Assembly (NCBI GenBank): GCA_009782775.1
Contig: WRIL01000006.1
Span: 20,730 to 84,729, forward strand
Direction: 5' to 3'
Source: Desulfovibrionaceae bacterium
Lineage (GTDB): Bacteria; Desulfobacterota; Desulfovibrionia; Desulfovibrionales; Desulfovibrionaceae
DNA: 64,000 bases
A program made the translations under genes and the position numbers. Of the stretch, positions 24,815-33,337 are shown one piece after another. How positions within the stretch are numbered: position 1 is the stretch's first letter; each line of letters begins with the position of its first letter. The notes under the pieces are model-generated. The model was not told the DNA's origin. It did no database searches and saw only the letters and a list, made by a program, of their open reading frames with translations.

Positions 24815-25234
24815 CTCACGGATCTGTCATCCAAGCCCAACCGCAAAACATTGACGGCCTCTGTGGAAGACGCTATCAAAGTCGGGGCGGACGACGTTGC
24901 CATCCATATCAACCTTGGAGATCCGGATGAGGCCGAAATGCTCAGAGATTTCGGCAAGGTCGCCCGCGACGCCGAGGAATGGGACATACCCCTTCTGGCC
25001 ATGGTCTATGGACGCGGGCCCCAAATCACCAACAGCCTGGATCCGTGGATCGTCGCCCACTGCGCCAGGGTAGAGGTGGAACTTGGCGCGGATATGGCCG
25101 GTTCCGCCGGACTGTCAGTGGGACGTAATATTTTTCAACATCCCTCCCCCAGCCTGATGTCTATAGCCCTTGCCGGCCTTGTGCACGAAAACTGGAGCGT
25201 GGAAGAGGTCATGAACAAAATGGGGGAAAAATAA
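24815..25234 (+). pseudogene. Broken ADTH synthase-type aldolase (DhnA/aroA' family)
   Basis: In Desulfovibrio relatives the aromatic operon begins with a class I aldolase of about 265 residues that makes the DHQS II substrate. Here homology starts only near [18 protein letters not shown] (about 24,827), so roughly the first third is missing. A second in-frame deletion joins VEVELGADM directly to [15 protein letters not shown], removing about 40-50 residues that normally include the Schiff-base Lys region (DIVKVPY-like). The frame remains open from an ATG at 24647, whose sequence is antisense to the integrase remnant. The product cannot form a normal aldolase barrel. It ends three bases before the DHQS gene. 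Confidence 0.75.
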
Positions 25235-25237
25235 GCC

Positions 25238-26227
25238 ATGCCGGTGATCTTTTTTCTGGCGGATCCTTATACCCTGGGAAACATGACCGCAGCCCTTGAG
25301 GCCGGGGCGGACAATTTCATTGTGCCGCCGGAGCATTTGCCCCAAGCTGAAAACTTGGCCCGCTGCCATTTCACCGCTTCTTCCTCCTTCACCTTCATTT
25401 CTCTGGCCTCCAAGGAGGACGAACGCCGTACCGCGGATCTTCTGCGCAACGGTGTTTCAGTGCTCCTGCGGCATGGTTGGGAGGTTATTCCGGTAGAAAA
25501 CCTCCTGGCGCATTTGCAGGGAACCCCCCAGGGGGGAGAATTGCTTCTGGAGGTTGTTTCGCCTGAAGAGACGCAACTGGCCTTCGGTATCCTGGAAAAA
25601 GGCGTGCACGGTGTAGCCGTGCCGCCTGCGGCCTTGGATAAACTTAAACAGATTTTAAATACCTCGCATAGCAATCAAGCCATCATTCCCCTAAGTGAGG
25701 CGCGGATCCTTGAAATTTCTCCAACAGGCATGGGGCACCGGGTTTGCGTGGATACCCTTTCCAACCTTGGCAAGGGGCAGGGGCTCCTGGTGGGCAATTC
25801 CGCAACCTTTACTTTTTTGGTGAACGCCGAGACCGAACGGAATGAATATGCGCCCCCGCGCCCATTTCGCATAAATGCAGGAGCCGTGCACGCCTATACC
25901 TTCCTGCCAGGCGATTCCACGGCCTATCTGGAAGAATTGCGCGCCGGTTCGGGGGTACTGATTGTCGATTCCCATGGCCGCACAGAGACAGCCGTGGCCG
26001 GACGGATCAAGGTGGAAAGGCGGCCCATGCTGCTTATCCGGGCGGAGGCTGAAGGACGGGAAGGCACAATTTTTTTGCAGAACGCCGAAACCATACACCT
26101 GGTGACCCCGGAAGGAGAAGCCAAGAGCGTGGTGGCGCTTGCCCCCGGAGACAGGGTGCTTTGCCGTCTAGATCAGGCCGGCCGGCATTTTGGCGTACGT
26201 ATAAATGAAAATATCGACGAAAAATGA
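25238..26227 (+). CDS. 3-dehydroquinate synthase II (archaeal type)
   Basis: Protein of 329 residues of the family that converts 2-amino-3,7-dideoxy-D-threo-hept-6-ulosonate to 3-dehydroquinate with NAD, in place of AroB. Conserved blocks include TGMGHRVCVDTLSNLGKGQGLLVGN, FTFLVNAETERNEYAPPRPF and RINAGAVHAYTFLPGD in the second half. Length and blocks are normal, so this gene looks functional although the gene supplying its substrate is broken next door. It overlaps pheA by four bases. This gene is a marker of archaea and of some anaerobic bacteria, including Desulfovibrio. Confidence 0.92.
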   Translation: MPVIFFLADPYTLGNMTAALEAGADNFIVPPEHLPQAENLARCHFTASSSFTFISLASKEDERRTADLLRNGVSVLLRHGWEVIPVENLLAHLQGTPQGGELLLEVVSPEETQLAFGILEKGVHGVAVPPAALDKLKQILNTSHSNQAIIPLSEARILEISPTGMGHRVCVDTLSNLGKGQGLLVGNSATFTFLVNAETERNEYAPPRPFRINAGAVHAYTFLPGDSTAYLEELRAGSGVLIVDSHGRTETAVAGRIKVERRPMLLIRAEAEGREGTIFLQNAETIHLVTPEGEAKSVVALAPGDRVLCRLDQAGRHFGVRINENIDEK

Positions 26228-27348
26228 GGCCGGCCATGACTATTCCCCAAGCTGAGGCAGATGAAGAAAAACTTCTCGAACCGATTCGCGCGGAAATTAA
26301 TCGCCTGGATGCGGAACTCCTCGTATTGCTCAACCAGCGCGCCGCTTGTAGCCTTAAAGTCGGCGCCATCAAAAAAAAATTCCAAACTCCGGTATTCAAG
26401 CCTGGACGCGAGCAGAGCCTTCTTCGCAAACTAAGCGCGGCCAACCGGGGGCCGCTTGGCGAACGGCAACTGCTGACCATCTACCGGGAAATTTTCTCCG
26501 TCTCCAGGGATTTGCAGCGCCAACCCAGCATTGCCTACCTGGGACCGGAAGGCGCTTTTTCCCATATCGCCTGCCTGGAATATTTCGGTAAGTTGAGTTG
26601 CCTTCTCCCCAAGGATTCTTTCGGAGATATTTTTGAGGCGGTGGAGAGGCGCATCTGTGATTTGGGGGTTATCCCCATGGAAAACTCGTTGCACGGCGCC
26701 ATGTGGCAATGCCTAGATCTTTTCACCACCCATGAGGTTTATGTGCAGGCCGAATGGATCAATCGCATACACCTGAGTCTTATCTCCAGGGAAAACTCCC
26801 TGTCTCCCATCAGAGTGGTCTATTCCCATGCCCAGCCCCTGGGGCAATGCGCGCGCTGGTTGCGCAAAAATCTCCCCGGCGCGGAGCAGGTTTTGGTGGA
26901 GAGTAGCGCCGCCGCCGTACGGCGGGTGACGGACGAAGCCAACAGCGCGGCCATAGGACATGCCGGTCTGGCTGAACGCCTGGATCTGCACGTGCTGGCC
27001 GTGAACCTGGAAGATTCTTCCGACAACTGGACGCGCTTTTTCGCCATTGGCCCGGAACCGGGCGACTGGGCGGAGGCCGACAGATCTTCCATTATTTTCG
27101 CCCTGGGCAAACGTCCCGGCGCCTTGTCGGCGGTGCTGGACGTTTTCGCCGGGGCCGGGATAAACATGAGCAAGCTGGAATCCAGACCTTTGCGCGGCGA
27201 ACGCTGGCATTACATCTTTTTTACGGACCTGGATTGCAATATCCTCGCCCCGGAGCATCAAGCCATTCTGGAACAGGTTCGGGAGCACTGCGACAACCTG
27301 AAGGTCATCGGCGCTTATATGGAGGACAAACATGTCCGCGCCGTATGA
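26224..27348 (+). CDS. pheA: Chorismate mutase/prephenate dehydratase with ACT domain
   Basis: Protein of 374 residues. Residues 15-95 are an AroQ-type chorismate mutase (IRAEINRLDAELLVLLNQRA, KVGAIKK). Residues 100-275 are the dehydratase, with AYLGPEGAFSH, PMENSLHGA and the catalytic NWTRFFAIG. An ACT domain for Phe feedback follows (KRPGALSAVLDVFAGAGIN with ESRP). It makes phenylpyruvate from chorismate. Start at 26224 overlaps the DHQS stop; a second ATG follows at codon 5. Its end overlaps the TyrA remnant. Confidence 0.93.
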   Translation: MRPAMTIPQAEADEEKLLEPIRAEINRLDAELLVLLNQRAACSLKVGAIKKKFQTPVFKPGREQSLLRKLSAANRGPLGERQLLTIYREIFSVSRDLQRQPSIAYLGPEGAFSHIACLEYFGKLSCLLPKDSFGDIFEAVERRICDLGVIPMENSLHGAMWQCLDLFTTHEVYVQAEWINRIHLSLISRENSLSPIRVVYSHAQPLGQCARWLRKNLPGAEQVLVESSAAAVRRVTDEANSAAIGHAGLAERLDLHVLAVNLEDSSDNWTRFFAIGPEPGDWAEADRSSIIFALGKRPGALSAVLDVFAGAGINMSKLESRPLRGERWHYIFFTDLDCNILAPEHQAILEQVREHCDNLKVIGAYMEDKHVRAV

Positions 27349-27721
27349 ATTTCAGCATTTGGCAGTGGTCGGAAACCCTTGGGTGGTCGTTCCTCTACTT
27401 GCCATGGAACAAGTCCTGATGGACATCGCCTCGGTCAAAACCGAACCCATGTGGTTCACGGAAGAGAGCTTTTCCGGCGCGGTCATCGGTAGCCACCACC
27501 TTTTCAGGCCTTGCCCGGAACCACTGGAGGCCGCACAAAGAAGCCGGACGGAAAACGCGGGCATGTTTTGCGAATTTACGGCCATGAATCCATATTTCCA
27601 AAATATTCTCGGGCATTATGAAAAAATCCTGCATGAAGCCACGCCTTTCTCCCAGGCAGGCGAGCCGGACGGACTGAACCTGCTGGCCCGCGAGACCGCG
27701 ACCTGGTATGCCGGATGGTGA
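27332..27721 (+). pseudogene. tyrA: In-frame deletion remnant of prephenate dehydrogenase (TyrA)
   Basis: The 129-codon ORF keeps recognisable TyrA pieces in order: a start FQHLAVVG of the NAD-binding fold, then MDIASVKTEPM, AVIGSHHLFRP (like GSHPLFGP), and a C-terminal NPYFQNILGHYEKIL. The material between is missing, so most of the Rossmann fold and the catalytic region are absent; a normal protein has about 260 residues. No stop or frameshift is present. It overlaps pheA by 17 bases and aroA by seven, in the usual place for tyrA. Dehydrogenase activity is not expected. A short protein with a new role cannot be excluded. Confidence 0.65.
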
Positions 27722-29013
27722 AATCCATGCAATATACCGTGCACTCCTCCAGCATAAACGGCAGTCTGAGCGTGCCCGCCTCCAAATCACACAGCCTGCG
27801 AGCCATTCTTATGGCCTCCCTGGCCGATGGCATAAGCCGCATCCGCGCCTCGCTGCCATCCCCGGATACCCTGGCCATGATCCAGGCTTGCCGCGCCCTG
27901 GGAGCAGAAATCCTTGAAAAAGGCCCGAATTTGGAAGTGCGCGGACTTGGTGGCCGGCCAAAGATTCCGGATCAGGTGATTGACGTGGGCAATTCCGGCC
28001 AGGTCCTGCGTTTTGTGGCGGCTCTGGCCGCGCTTCTGCCACAATACACAATTTTTACCGGCGATGCCTCCATCCGCTCCATCCGGCCGGTACAACCCCT
28101 GCTGGATGCCCTTTCCGGCCTAGGCGCCTTTGCCGTGTCCAGCAAAGGAGACGGGCACGCCCCCATCATCGTGCGCGGCCCCGCCAAGGCCGGGAATACG
28201 CGCCTGGACGGGGCGGATTCACAACCGGTATCAGCCATGCTTTTCCTGGCCTCCTTTCTGGAAGGCAAGACTACCATCCTGGTGGACAACCCCGGAGAAC
28301 AACCCTGGATCGATCTCACTCTGCACTGGTTGGAACGCCTTGGGATACCCTGCCGACATGATAATTATCGCGAATATACGGTGCGCGGTCCGGCTGGCTA
28401 TTCCGGATTTGATTATACCGTTCCCGGGGACTGGAGTTCCGCCACCTTTCCCCTGGTCGCTGCTCTGATCCAAAATCAGCCTCTGGAACTGCAAAACCTT
28501 GATTTCCATGACCCTCAGGGCGATAAAGCCATTCTGGATGTCCTACGGGCTATGGGCGCGAATTTTATAGCACATGAAGAGGAAAAACGTCTGGAAGTGC
28601 GTTCCCATAACGGTTTGCGTGGTCTGGAGGCCGATCTGAACCACATTATTGACGCCGTGCCCGCGCTGGCCGCCCTAGCCTGTTTCGCCCAAAGCCCAAG
28701 CCTGTTCCGTGGGGTGGAGATCGCCAGGCATAAAGAATGTGACCGCCTGCGGGCCATTGCCTGCGAATTGGGCAAAATGGGCGGCCTGGTGGAAGAATTG
28801 CCCGACGGTCTACGGATCACCCCGGCCAGGTTGCATGGCGCTCTTACAGAAAGCTGGCGGGATCATCGCATCGCCATGTCCATCGCGGTGGCGGCTTTAA
28901 GTTGCGGTGAAACCGTAATTCGGGATAGCGCATGCGTGGCCAAAAGCTTTCCGAGTTTTGTCCGAGCCATGTCCGCTTTGGGCGCGCGCATTGAAGAAAG
29001 CGGCTCTTCATGA
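27715..29013 (+). CDS. aroA: 3-phosphoshikimate 1-carboxyvinyltransferase (EPSP synthase)
   Basis: Protein of 432 residues. The substrate-binding start reads SLSVPASKSHSLRAILMASL, followed by DVGNSGQVLRFVAALAAL and, near the end, VEIARHKECDRLRAIACEL and SWRDHRIAMSIAVAAL. All are standard EPSP synthase motifs. It condenses shikimate-3-phosphate with PEP. A second in-frame ATG at codon 5 (MQYTVHSSS) is also a possible start. It overlaps the TyrA remnant by seven bases and the aroK start by four, so translation is probably coupled. Confidence 0.93.
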   Translation: MVKSMQYTVHSSSINGSLSVPASKSHSLRAILMASLADGISRIRASLPSPDTLAMIQACRALGAEILEKGPNLEVRGLGGRPKIPDQVIDVGNSGQVLRFVAALAALLPQYTIFTGDASIRSIRPVQPLLDALSGLGAFAVSSKGDGHAPIIVRGPAKAGNTRLDGADSQPVSAMLFLASFLEGKTTILVDNPGEQPWIDLTLHWLERLGIPCRHDNYREYTVRGPAGYSGFDYTVPGDWSSATFPLVAALIQNQPLELQNLDFHDPQGDKAILDVLRAMGANFIAHEEEKRLEVRSHNGLRGLEADLNHIIDAVPALAALACFAQSPSLFRGVEIARHKECDRLRAIACELGKMGGLVEELPDGLRITPARLHGALTESWRDHRIAMSIAVAALSCGETVIRDSACVAKSFPSFVRAMSALGARIEESGSS

Positions 29014-29546
29014 ATATAATTTTGCTGGGATTCAAGGCCAGCGGTAAAAGCACCCTGGGCCGGACATTGGCTCAAATTTTAGGCCGGAAATTCCTGGATA
29101 CGGATATCCTTGCCGAAGACTTGTACGCAACGGAACACCCTGGAAAACACCCCGATTTCCGGAGCATCAGCCGCGCCCACGGAATGAAAGCTCTACGCGA
29201 TCTTGAGGCCAGGGTCATTCAGGGGTTGCGTTCCGCCGCCTTCAGAGGCGACGAGATCATCGCTACTGGCGGCGGCATTATCCTACGGGAAAAAAATATG
29301 GAAATTTTGGGTTCTCTGGGACCACGCGTTTTTTTGGACACATCCATGCCCCTGCTGGAAGAGCGGCTACGCGGCCAGGATTCTCCGCTCTTTGCCGACA
29401 AAAGCGTGGCGGAACTACACTGGGAACGCTACCCTCTTTACCTGCGTTTTTCAGATTTGCGTTTGCCCATTGCCAGGAATCTGCCGCCTGAAGAATTATC
29501 CTGGCAGCTACTTGATCTGTTACAGGAGGCGGGTTATGGCCAGTAA
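29010..29546 (+). CDS. aroK: Shikimate kinase
   Basis: Protein of 178 residues with Walker A (LLGFKASGKSTLGRT), the shikimate-binding Asp region (FLDTDILAED) and the GGGIILRE motif. It phosphorylates shikimate. Canonical motifs and the position between aroA and aroC make this the operon's true shikimate kinase, in contrast to the divergent homologue at 44.3 kb. The 3' end overlaps aroC by 11 bases. Confidence 0.9.
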   Translation: MNIILLGFKASGKSTLGRTLAQILGRKFLDTDILAEDLYATEHPGKHPDFRSISRAHGMKALRDLEARVIQGLRSAAFRGDEIIATGGGIILREKNMEILGSLGPRVFLDTSMPLLEERLRGQDSPLFADKSVAELHWERYPLYLRFSDLRLPIARNLPPEELSWQLLDLLQEAGYGQ

Positions 29547-30672
29547 CGCTTTTGGTCTCTTTTTCCGTTATACCAGTTGGGGAGAATCCCACGGACAGGC
29601 TGTCGGGGTGGTGGTAGACGGCTGCCCGGCCGGAATTCCCCTGGACGAGAAAATGCTGAACGAGGCCTTGGCCCGGCGTGCGCCGGGACGAAATTACTTT
29701 ACCTCCCCCAGGCGGGAAGAGGATCAGGGACGGCTCCTTTCCGGCGTATTTGAAGGGCGCACTACCGGCACCCCCATCAGCATCCTGATCACCAACCGTG
29801 ATGCCCGATCTTCGGCCTATGAACTAATTGCCCCCCTGCTGCGCCCTGGTCATGCCAACTTTACCTATCTCGCCAAATACGGCTATTTCGACCACCAGGG
29901 CGGCGGCCGAGCATCGGCCAGGGAAACAACGGCCAGAGTAGCCGCAGGAGTGGTGGCTCGACAGTTTGCCTCAGAAACCGGAAGTCGGGTTCTTGCTTAC
30001 CTGGGAGAATTGGGAACCAGTCAGGCCACACCGGTAGAGGACCCGGAAACAGCGGCGGCCTATGCCCTCCAAAGTCCGGTGCATGCCCCAGACGTATCTT
30101 CCGAAGCCGCATTCATGGAAGAATTACGCCTAGTCATGGAGGAAAAGGATTCCACGGGTGGGGTAGCGCATTTTCACATCCTGAACACGCCTGTTGGCTT
30201 GGGCGACCCGGTGTATGAAAAATTTCACGCCCGGCTGGCCTATGCCCTTATGAGCATTCCGGCCAGCAAGGGTTTTGAGATCGGCGCGGGCTTCGCAGCC
30301 GCCGCCGGGCGCGGCTCCCGTCTCAATGATTCCTTCGGACTCCGTGAAGGCGTGGTTGTGCCGGCGGGCAACAACGCCGGCGGCGTTCTAGGCGGCATCA
30401 CCACCGGCGAAACGGTTTACGGGCGGGTAGCATTCAAACCGACCTCCAGTATCGGCTTACCGCAAAACACTTTGGATTTGCAAGGGAAACCGGCCACCTT
30501 CCAGTTGCCCGAAGGCTCCCGCCACGATCCCTGTGTGGCCGTCAGAGCCGTGCCGGTGGTGGAGGCCATGTGCTGGCTGGTTCTGGCAGATGCCTTGCTC
30601 ATGCAAAAGGCTGTTGCCTCGCAAAACTCCCGGCCGGTCGCCGCTTTGCCTTTTGCCGGCGATGGGTTATAG
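29536..30672 (+). CDS. aroC: Chorismate synthase
   Basis: The ORF track starts at 29203, but the ATG at 29536 (MASNAFGLFFRYTSWGESHG) has a strong AGGAGG site and matches the family start. The product has 378 residues. Motifs include GESHGQAVGVVVDGCPAGI, RPGHANFTYLAKYG with GGGRASARETTARVAAG, and the C-terminal RHDPCVAVRAVPVVEAM. It converts EPSP to chorismate using reduced FMN. It is the last aromatic gene of the operon. Confidence 0.95.
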   Translation: MASNAFGLFFRYTSWGESHGQAVGVVVDGCPAGIPLDEKMLNEALARRAPGRNYFTSPRREEDQGRLLSGVFEGRTTGTPISILITNRDARSSAYELIAPLLRPGHANFTYLAKYGYFDHQGGGRASARETTARVAAGVVARQFASETGSRVLAYLGELGTSQATPVEDPETAAAYALQSPVHAPDVSSEAAFMEELRLVMEEKDSTGGVAHFHILNTPVGLGDPVYEKFHARLAYALMSIPASKGFEIGAGFAAAAGRGSRLNDSFGLREGVVVPAGNNAGGVLGGITTGETVYGRVAFKPTSSIGLPQNTLDLQGKPATFQLPEGSRHDPCVAVRAVPVVEAMCWLVLADALLMQKAVASQNSRPVAALPFAGDGL

Positions 30673-30701
30673 AAAAACAGAAAGCAACCAAGGAGCAGGC
30701 A

Positions 30702-31124
30702 ATGGCTTATACATGGGATTCAAGTCTGGAAACAGGAAATACAGCTATTGACAACCAGCATAAGCAACTTTTCGCCGCGGTGAATGCCTTGTACGACGCG
30801 CACAAGGAAGGCAAAGGCCAGGCGGAGGTGGAAAAAACCATGGATTTTTTGCTGGCCTATACCATCAAACACTTCGCGGACGAGGAAAAACTTCAGGAAA
30901 AATACCTGTATCCGGGGTTTTTGGCCCATAGGCAGACCCATGTAGATTTCAAAACCACGGCCAGCCGGCTGGCGCGGGAATTGTCCGAAACCGGGCCGAC
31001 GGATGAATATATCAGCCGAGTTTATGCGCTTATCGGCGATTGGCTGGTCAACCATATCAAGGGTGATGACTTCGGAATGGCTGCCTTTGTGCGGAACAAG
31101 GAAAAAGAAGCCATCGGCAAGTAA
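30702..31124 (+). CDS. Bacteriohemerythrin
   Basis: The track start (30570) is inside aroC. The ATG at 30702 with AAGGAG upstream gives 140 residues. The di-iron ligands are visible: DNQHKQLF, IKHFADEEKL with Glu, HRQTHVDF and the late NHIKGDD. Such proteins bind O2 and serve as oxygen carriers or sensors in microaerophiles and anaerobes such as Desulfovibrio. It follows aroC by 29 bases and may share its transcript, although the function is unrelated. Confidence 0.9.
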   Translation: MAYTWDSSLETGNTAIDNQHKQLFAAVNALYDAHKEGKGQAEVEKTMDFLLAYTIKHFADEEKLQEKYLYPGFLAHRQTHVDFKTTASRLARELSETGPTDEYISRVYALIGDWLVNHIKGDDFGMAAFVRNKEKEAIGK

Positions 31125-31144
31125 ACGCGTTTTTATTTGCAAGC

Positions 31145-32161
31145 ATGCTGGCTCTGTCTGATACGGATCCGCCTCTCCGGGCCTGCCGCCTTTGCGGGCG
31201 TTCCTGCCGGGCCTGCCGTCATGGTTCCGGCGCTGGACACTGTGGGGCGGGAACAGGCATAACTTTGTCTTCGTCCTTGATCCATCACGGCGAAGAACCG
31301 CCCATTTCCGGCCAAAACCTTTCCGGCTCCGAGCGCGGTTCGGGAACTATTTTTTTTGCCCGTTGCCCCCTGCACTGCGTGTTTTGCCAGAACTGGCAGA
31401 TCTCCCAAGCTATTACCGGGACGAAAAACCCCACCAGAGCCTCCGTCTCCCATCGGGAGAGCCATCCGGAGGAACTGGCCGGGATTATGTTGGATCTCGA
31501 GGCGCGAGGAGCGCTGAATATCAACCTGATTTCCCCCACGCCCTATGTACCACAGATCGTCATGGCCTTGCGCCAAGCCAAGACTGCCGGCCTGAACCTG
31601 CCCATCGTATATAACAGCGGAGGGTATGATTCGCTGGAGGCCCTGCGTCTGCTGGACGGCCTCATTGATATTTACCTGCCGGACGCCAAACTGGCCCCGG
31701 AAAGCAAGGCCTCGTCCACGGAAGATGACCTCTTGGCGGCGCGTCTCTTGGGCGTCTCCAATTATGTGCGGGTCAACCGCACGGCCCTTTGGGAAATGTT
31801 CCGGCAATGCGGACATCTGCGCTTGGATGAGCGGGGGGTGGCCTGTCGGGGAGTGCTTATCCGTCACTTGGTGTTGCCGGGCAACCTGGCCCGCACCAGA
31901 CAGTTGATCCCCTGGCTGGCTGAAAATTTTGGCCCGGATTTATGCCTCAGCCTTATGGCCCAATACCAGCCCCTGTACCTGGTACACAACCGCCCGAAGG
32001 ACTTCAGGGATTTGCCGGATCTGAGCCGGACCCTGCGGGAAGAAGAATACGATGAGGCCGTGGACTTGGCCATGGAATACGGACTTACCCGGACCTTTAT
32101 CCAAGAATTGGCCTCAGCCGGGGAATACCTGCCGAATTTCACCCGCCGTAAAGTTTTCTGA
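31145..32161 (+). CDS. Radical SAM protein, PflX-like
   Basis: Protein of 338 residues with the radical SAM cluster motif CPLHCVFCQNW (about residues 76-86) and an extra N-terminal Cys-rich region (RACRLCGRSCRACRHG). Further conserved parts are RGALNINLISPTPYVPQI, PIVYNSGGYDSLEALRLL and DIYLPDAKLA. This fits the PflX group related to pyruvate formate-lyase activating enzymes and AmmeMemoRadiSam proteins. The target is unknown. Confidence 0.82.
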   Translation: MLALSDTDPPLRACRLCGRSCRACRHGSGAGHCGAGTGITLSSSLIHHGEEPPISGQNLSGSERGSGTIFFARCPLHCVFCQNWQISQAITGTKNPTRASVSHRESHPEELAGIMLDLEARGALNINLISPTPYVPQIVMALRQAKTAGLNLPIVYNSGGYDSLEALRLLDGLIDIYLPDAKLAPESKASSTEDDLLAARLLGVSNYVRVNRTALWEMFRQCGHLRLDERGVACRGVLIRHLVLPGNLARTRQLIPWLAENFGPDLCLSLMAQYQPLYLVHNRPKDFRDLPDLSRTLREEEYDEAVDLAMEYGLTRTFIQELASAGEYLPNFTRRKVF

Positions 32162-32192
32162 CCCGTCCTCTTAAGACTGATCCCAGGCCAAA

Positions 32193-32221
32193 TTGTCAAC
32201 GATTTAATCTTGGATTATAGG
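32193..32221 (+). promoter_or_regulatory. Possible promoter of the sugar/YcaO cluster
   Basis: TTGTCA and TATAGG are spaced by 17 bases. Transcription from it would begin at about the ATG of the aminotransferase gene (32229), so the leader would be almost absent. Sequence match is moderate. Confidence 0.35.
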
Positions 32222-32228
32222 TTAGCCT

Positions 32229-33317
32229 ATGCGTCCGAAAAGAGAAATCCACGTCACCCGCCCCTGGTTGCCCCCCAAGGAAAATTTTTTGCGTTACGTG
32301 GATGAAATTTACGCCAGCCGCCAGTTGACCAACCGGGGACCGTTGCACGACGAACTGGAACGCAAGCTGGGGGAGCGGCTGGAAACCGAAAAGCCCCTGC
32401 TCACGGCCAACGCCACCCTGGGGCTTATCCTGGCCCTGCATGCCCTGGACATCAGCGAAGGCGAAGTCATCACCACCCCTTTTTCTTACGCGGCCACGGT
32501 GAATGCGGTTTTGTGGGAACGCTGCCTTCCGGTTTTCGCGGATATCCGGGCCGACAACCTGACCCTGGACCCGGACAAAGTGGAACAGGCCATCACCAGG
32601 CGCACCAGAGCCATTTTGCCAGTGCATGTCTATGGCATCCCCTGCGCCATGGAGCCCATCCAATACCTTGCCGACAAACATGGCCTTAAGGTCATCTATG
32701 ACGCGGCACACGCCTTTGGAGTAAAGTTAGGGGGCAAATCCCTGCTGGCCAACGGAGATGTGAGCGTCTGTTCCCTGCATGCCACCAAGCTTTTTAATAC
32801 GGCTGAAGGCGGCTTGATCCTAGTCCGGGATCCACAGACGCGCCATAGGCTGGAACTGCTGCGCCGCTTCGGTCATCATTATGACGATTACCAGGAGCCG
32901 GGAATCAATGCCAAATTCTCCGAACCGCACGCCGCCCTGGGACTGGCGTGCCTGGATCATCTGGGAGAAATCATTGCGTCTAGGCGGGAGTTAACCGCTT
33001 GGTACGATCAGCGTCTGATCGGGCTGCTCCAACGTCCTTCCTGGCCCGCGGACTTGGAATATAACTACGCTTACTACCCGGTGCTGTTCAAAGATGAAGA
33101 ACAGCTTCTGCGCGTTTTCCAGGCCCTGGCCGACATCGGGGTTTACCCCAGGCGCTACTTTTTCCCTTCGCTGAACACCTTGCCCTATCTTAACGGTGCG
33201 GCCGCCTGCCCGGTGTCGGAACGGTCCGCCCGCCTGGCGGCTTGCCTACCTCTTTTCCCAGGTTTACTGGAAGAAGAAATAGAGGAAATCTGCCGGGTGA
33301 TTAAAGAGCGGCTCTGA
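32229..33317 (+). CDS. DegT/DnrJ/EryC1/StrS-family aminotransferase
   Basis: Protein of 362 residues of the PLP-dependent sugar aminotransferase family. The PLP Lys lies in SLHATKLFNTAEGG (about residue 185). Other family parts are TNRGPLHDELERKL, NATLGLILALHALD, HVYGIPCAMEPIQ and YDAAHAFGV. It probably adds an amino group to a nucleotide-linked keto-sugar for surface glycan or modified glycoconjugate synthesis. It opens a same-strand run with GT2, YcaO-TPR and NeuD-like genes. Confidence 0.88.
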   Translation: MRPKREIHVTRPWLPPKENFLRYVDEIYASRQLTNRGPLHDELERKLGERLETEKPLLTANATLGLILALHALDISEGEVITTPFSYAATVNAVLWERCLPVFADIRADNLTLDPDKVEQAITRRTRAILPVHVYGIPCAMEPIQYLADKHGLKVIYDAAHAFGVKLGGKSLLANGDVSVCSLHATKLFNTAEGGLILVRDPQTRHRLELLRRFGHHYDDYQEPGINAKFSEPHAALGLACLDHLGEIIASRRELTAWYDQRLIGLLQRPSWPADLEYNYAYYPVLFKDEEQLLRVFQALADIGVYPRRYFFPSLNTLPYLNGAAACPVSERSARLAACLPLFPGLLEEEIEEICRVIKERL

Positions 33318-33337
33318 AGCAAGCCCCGGAGAAACAC

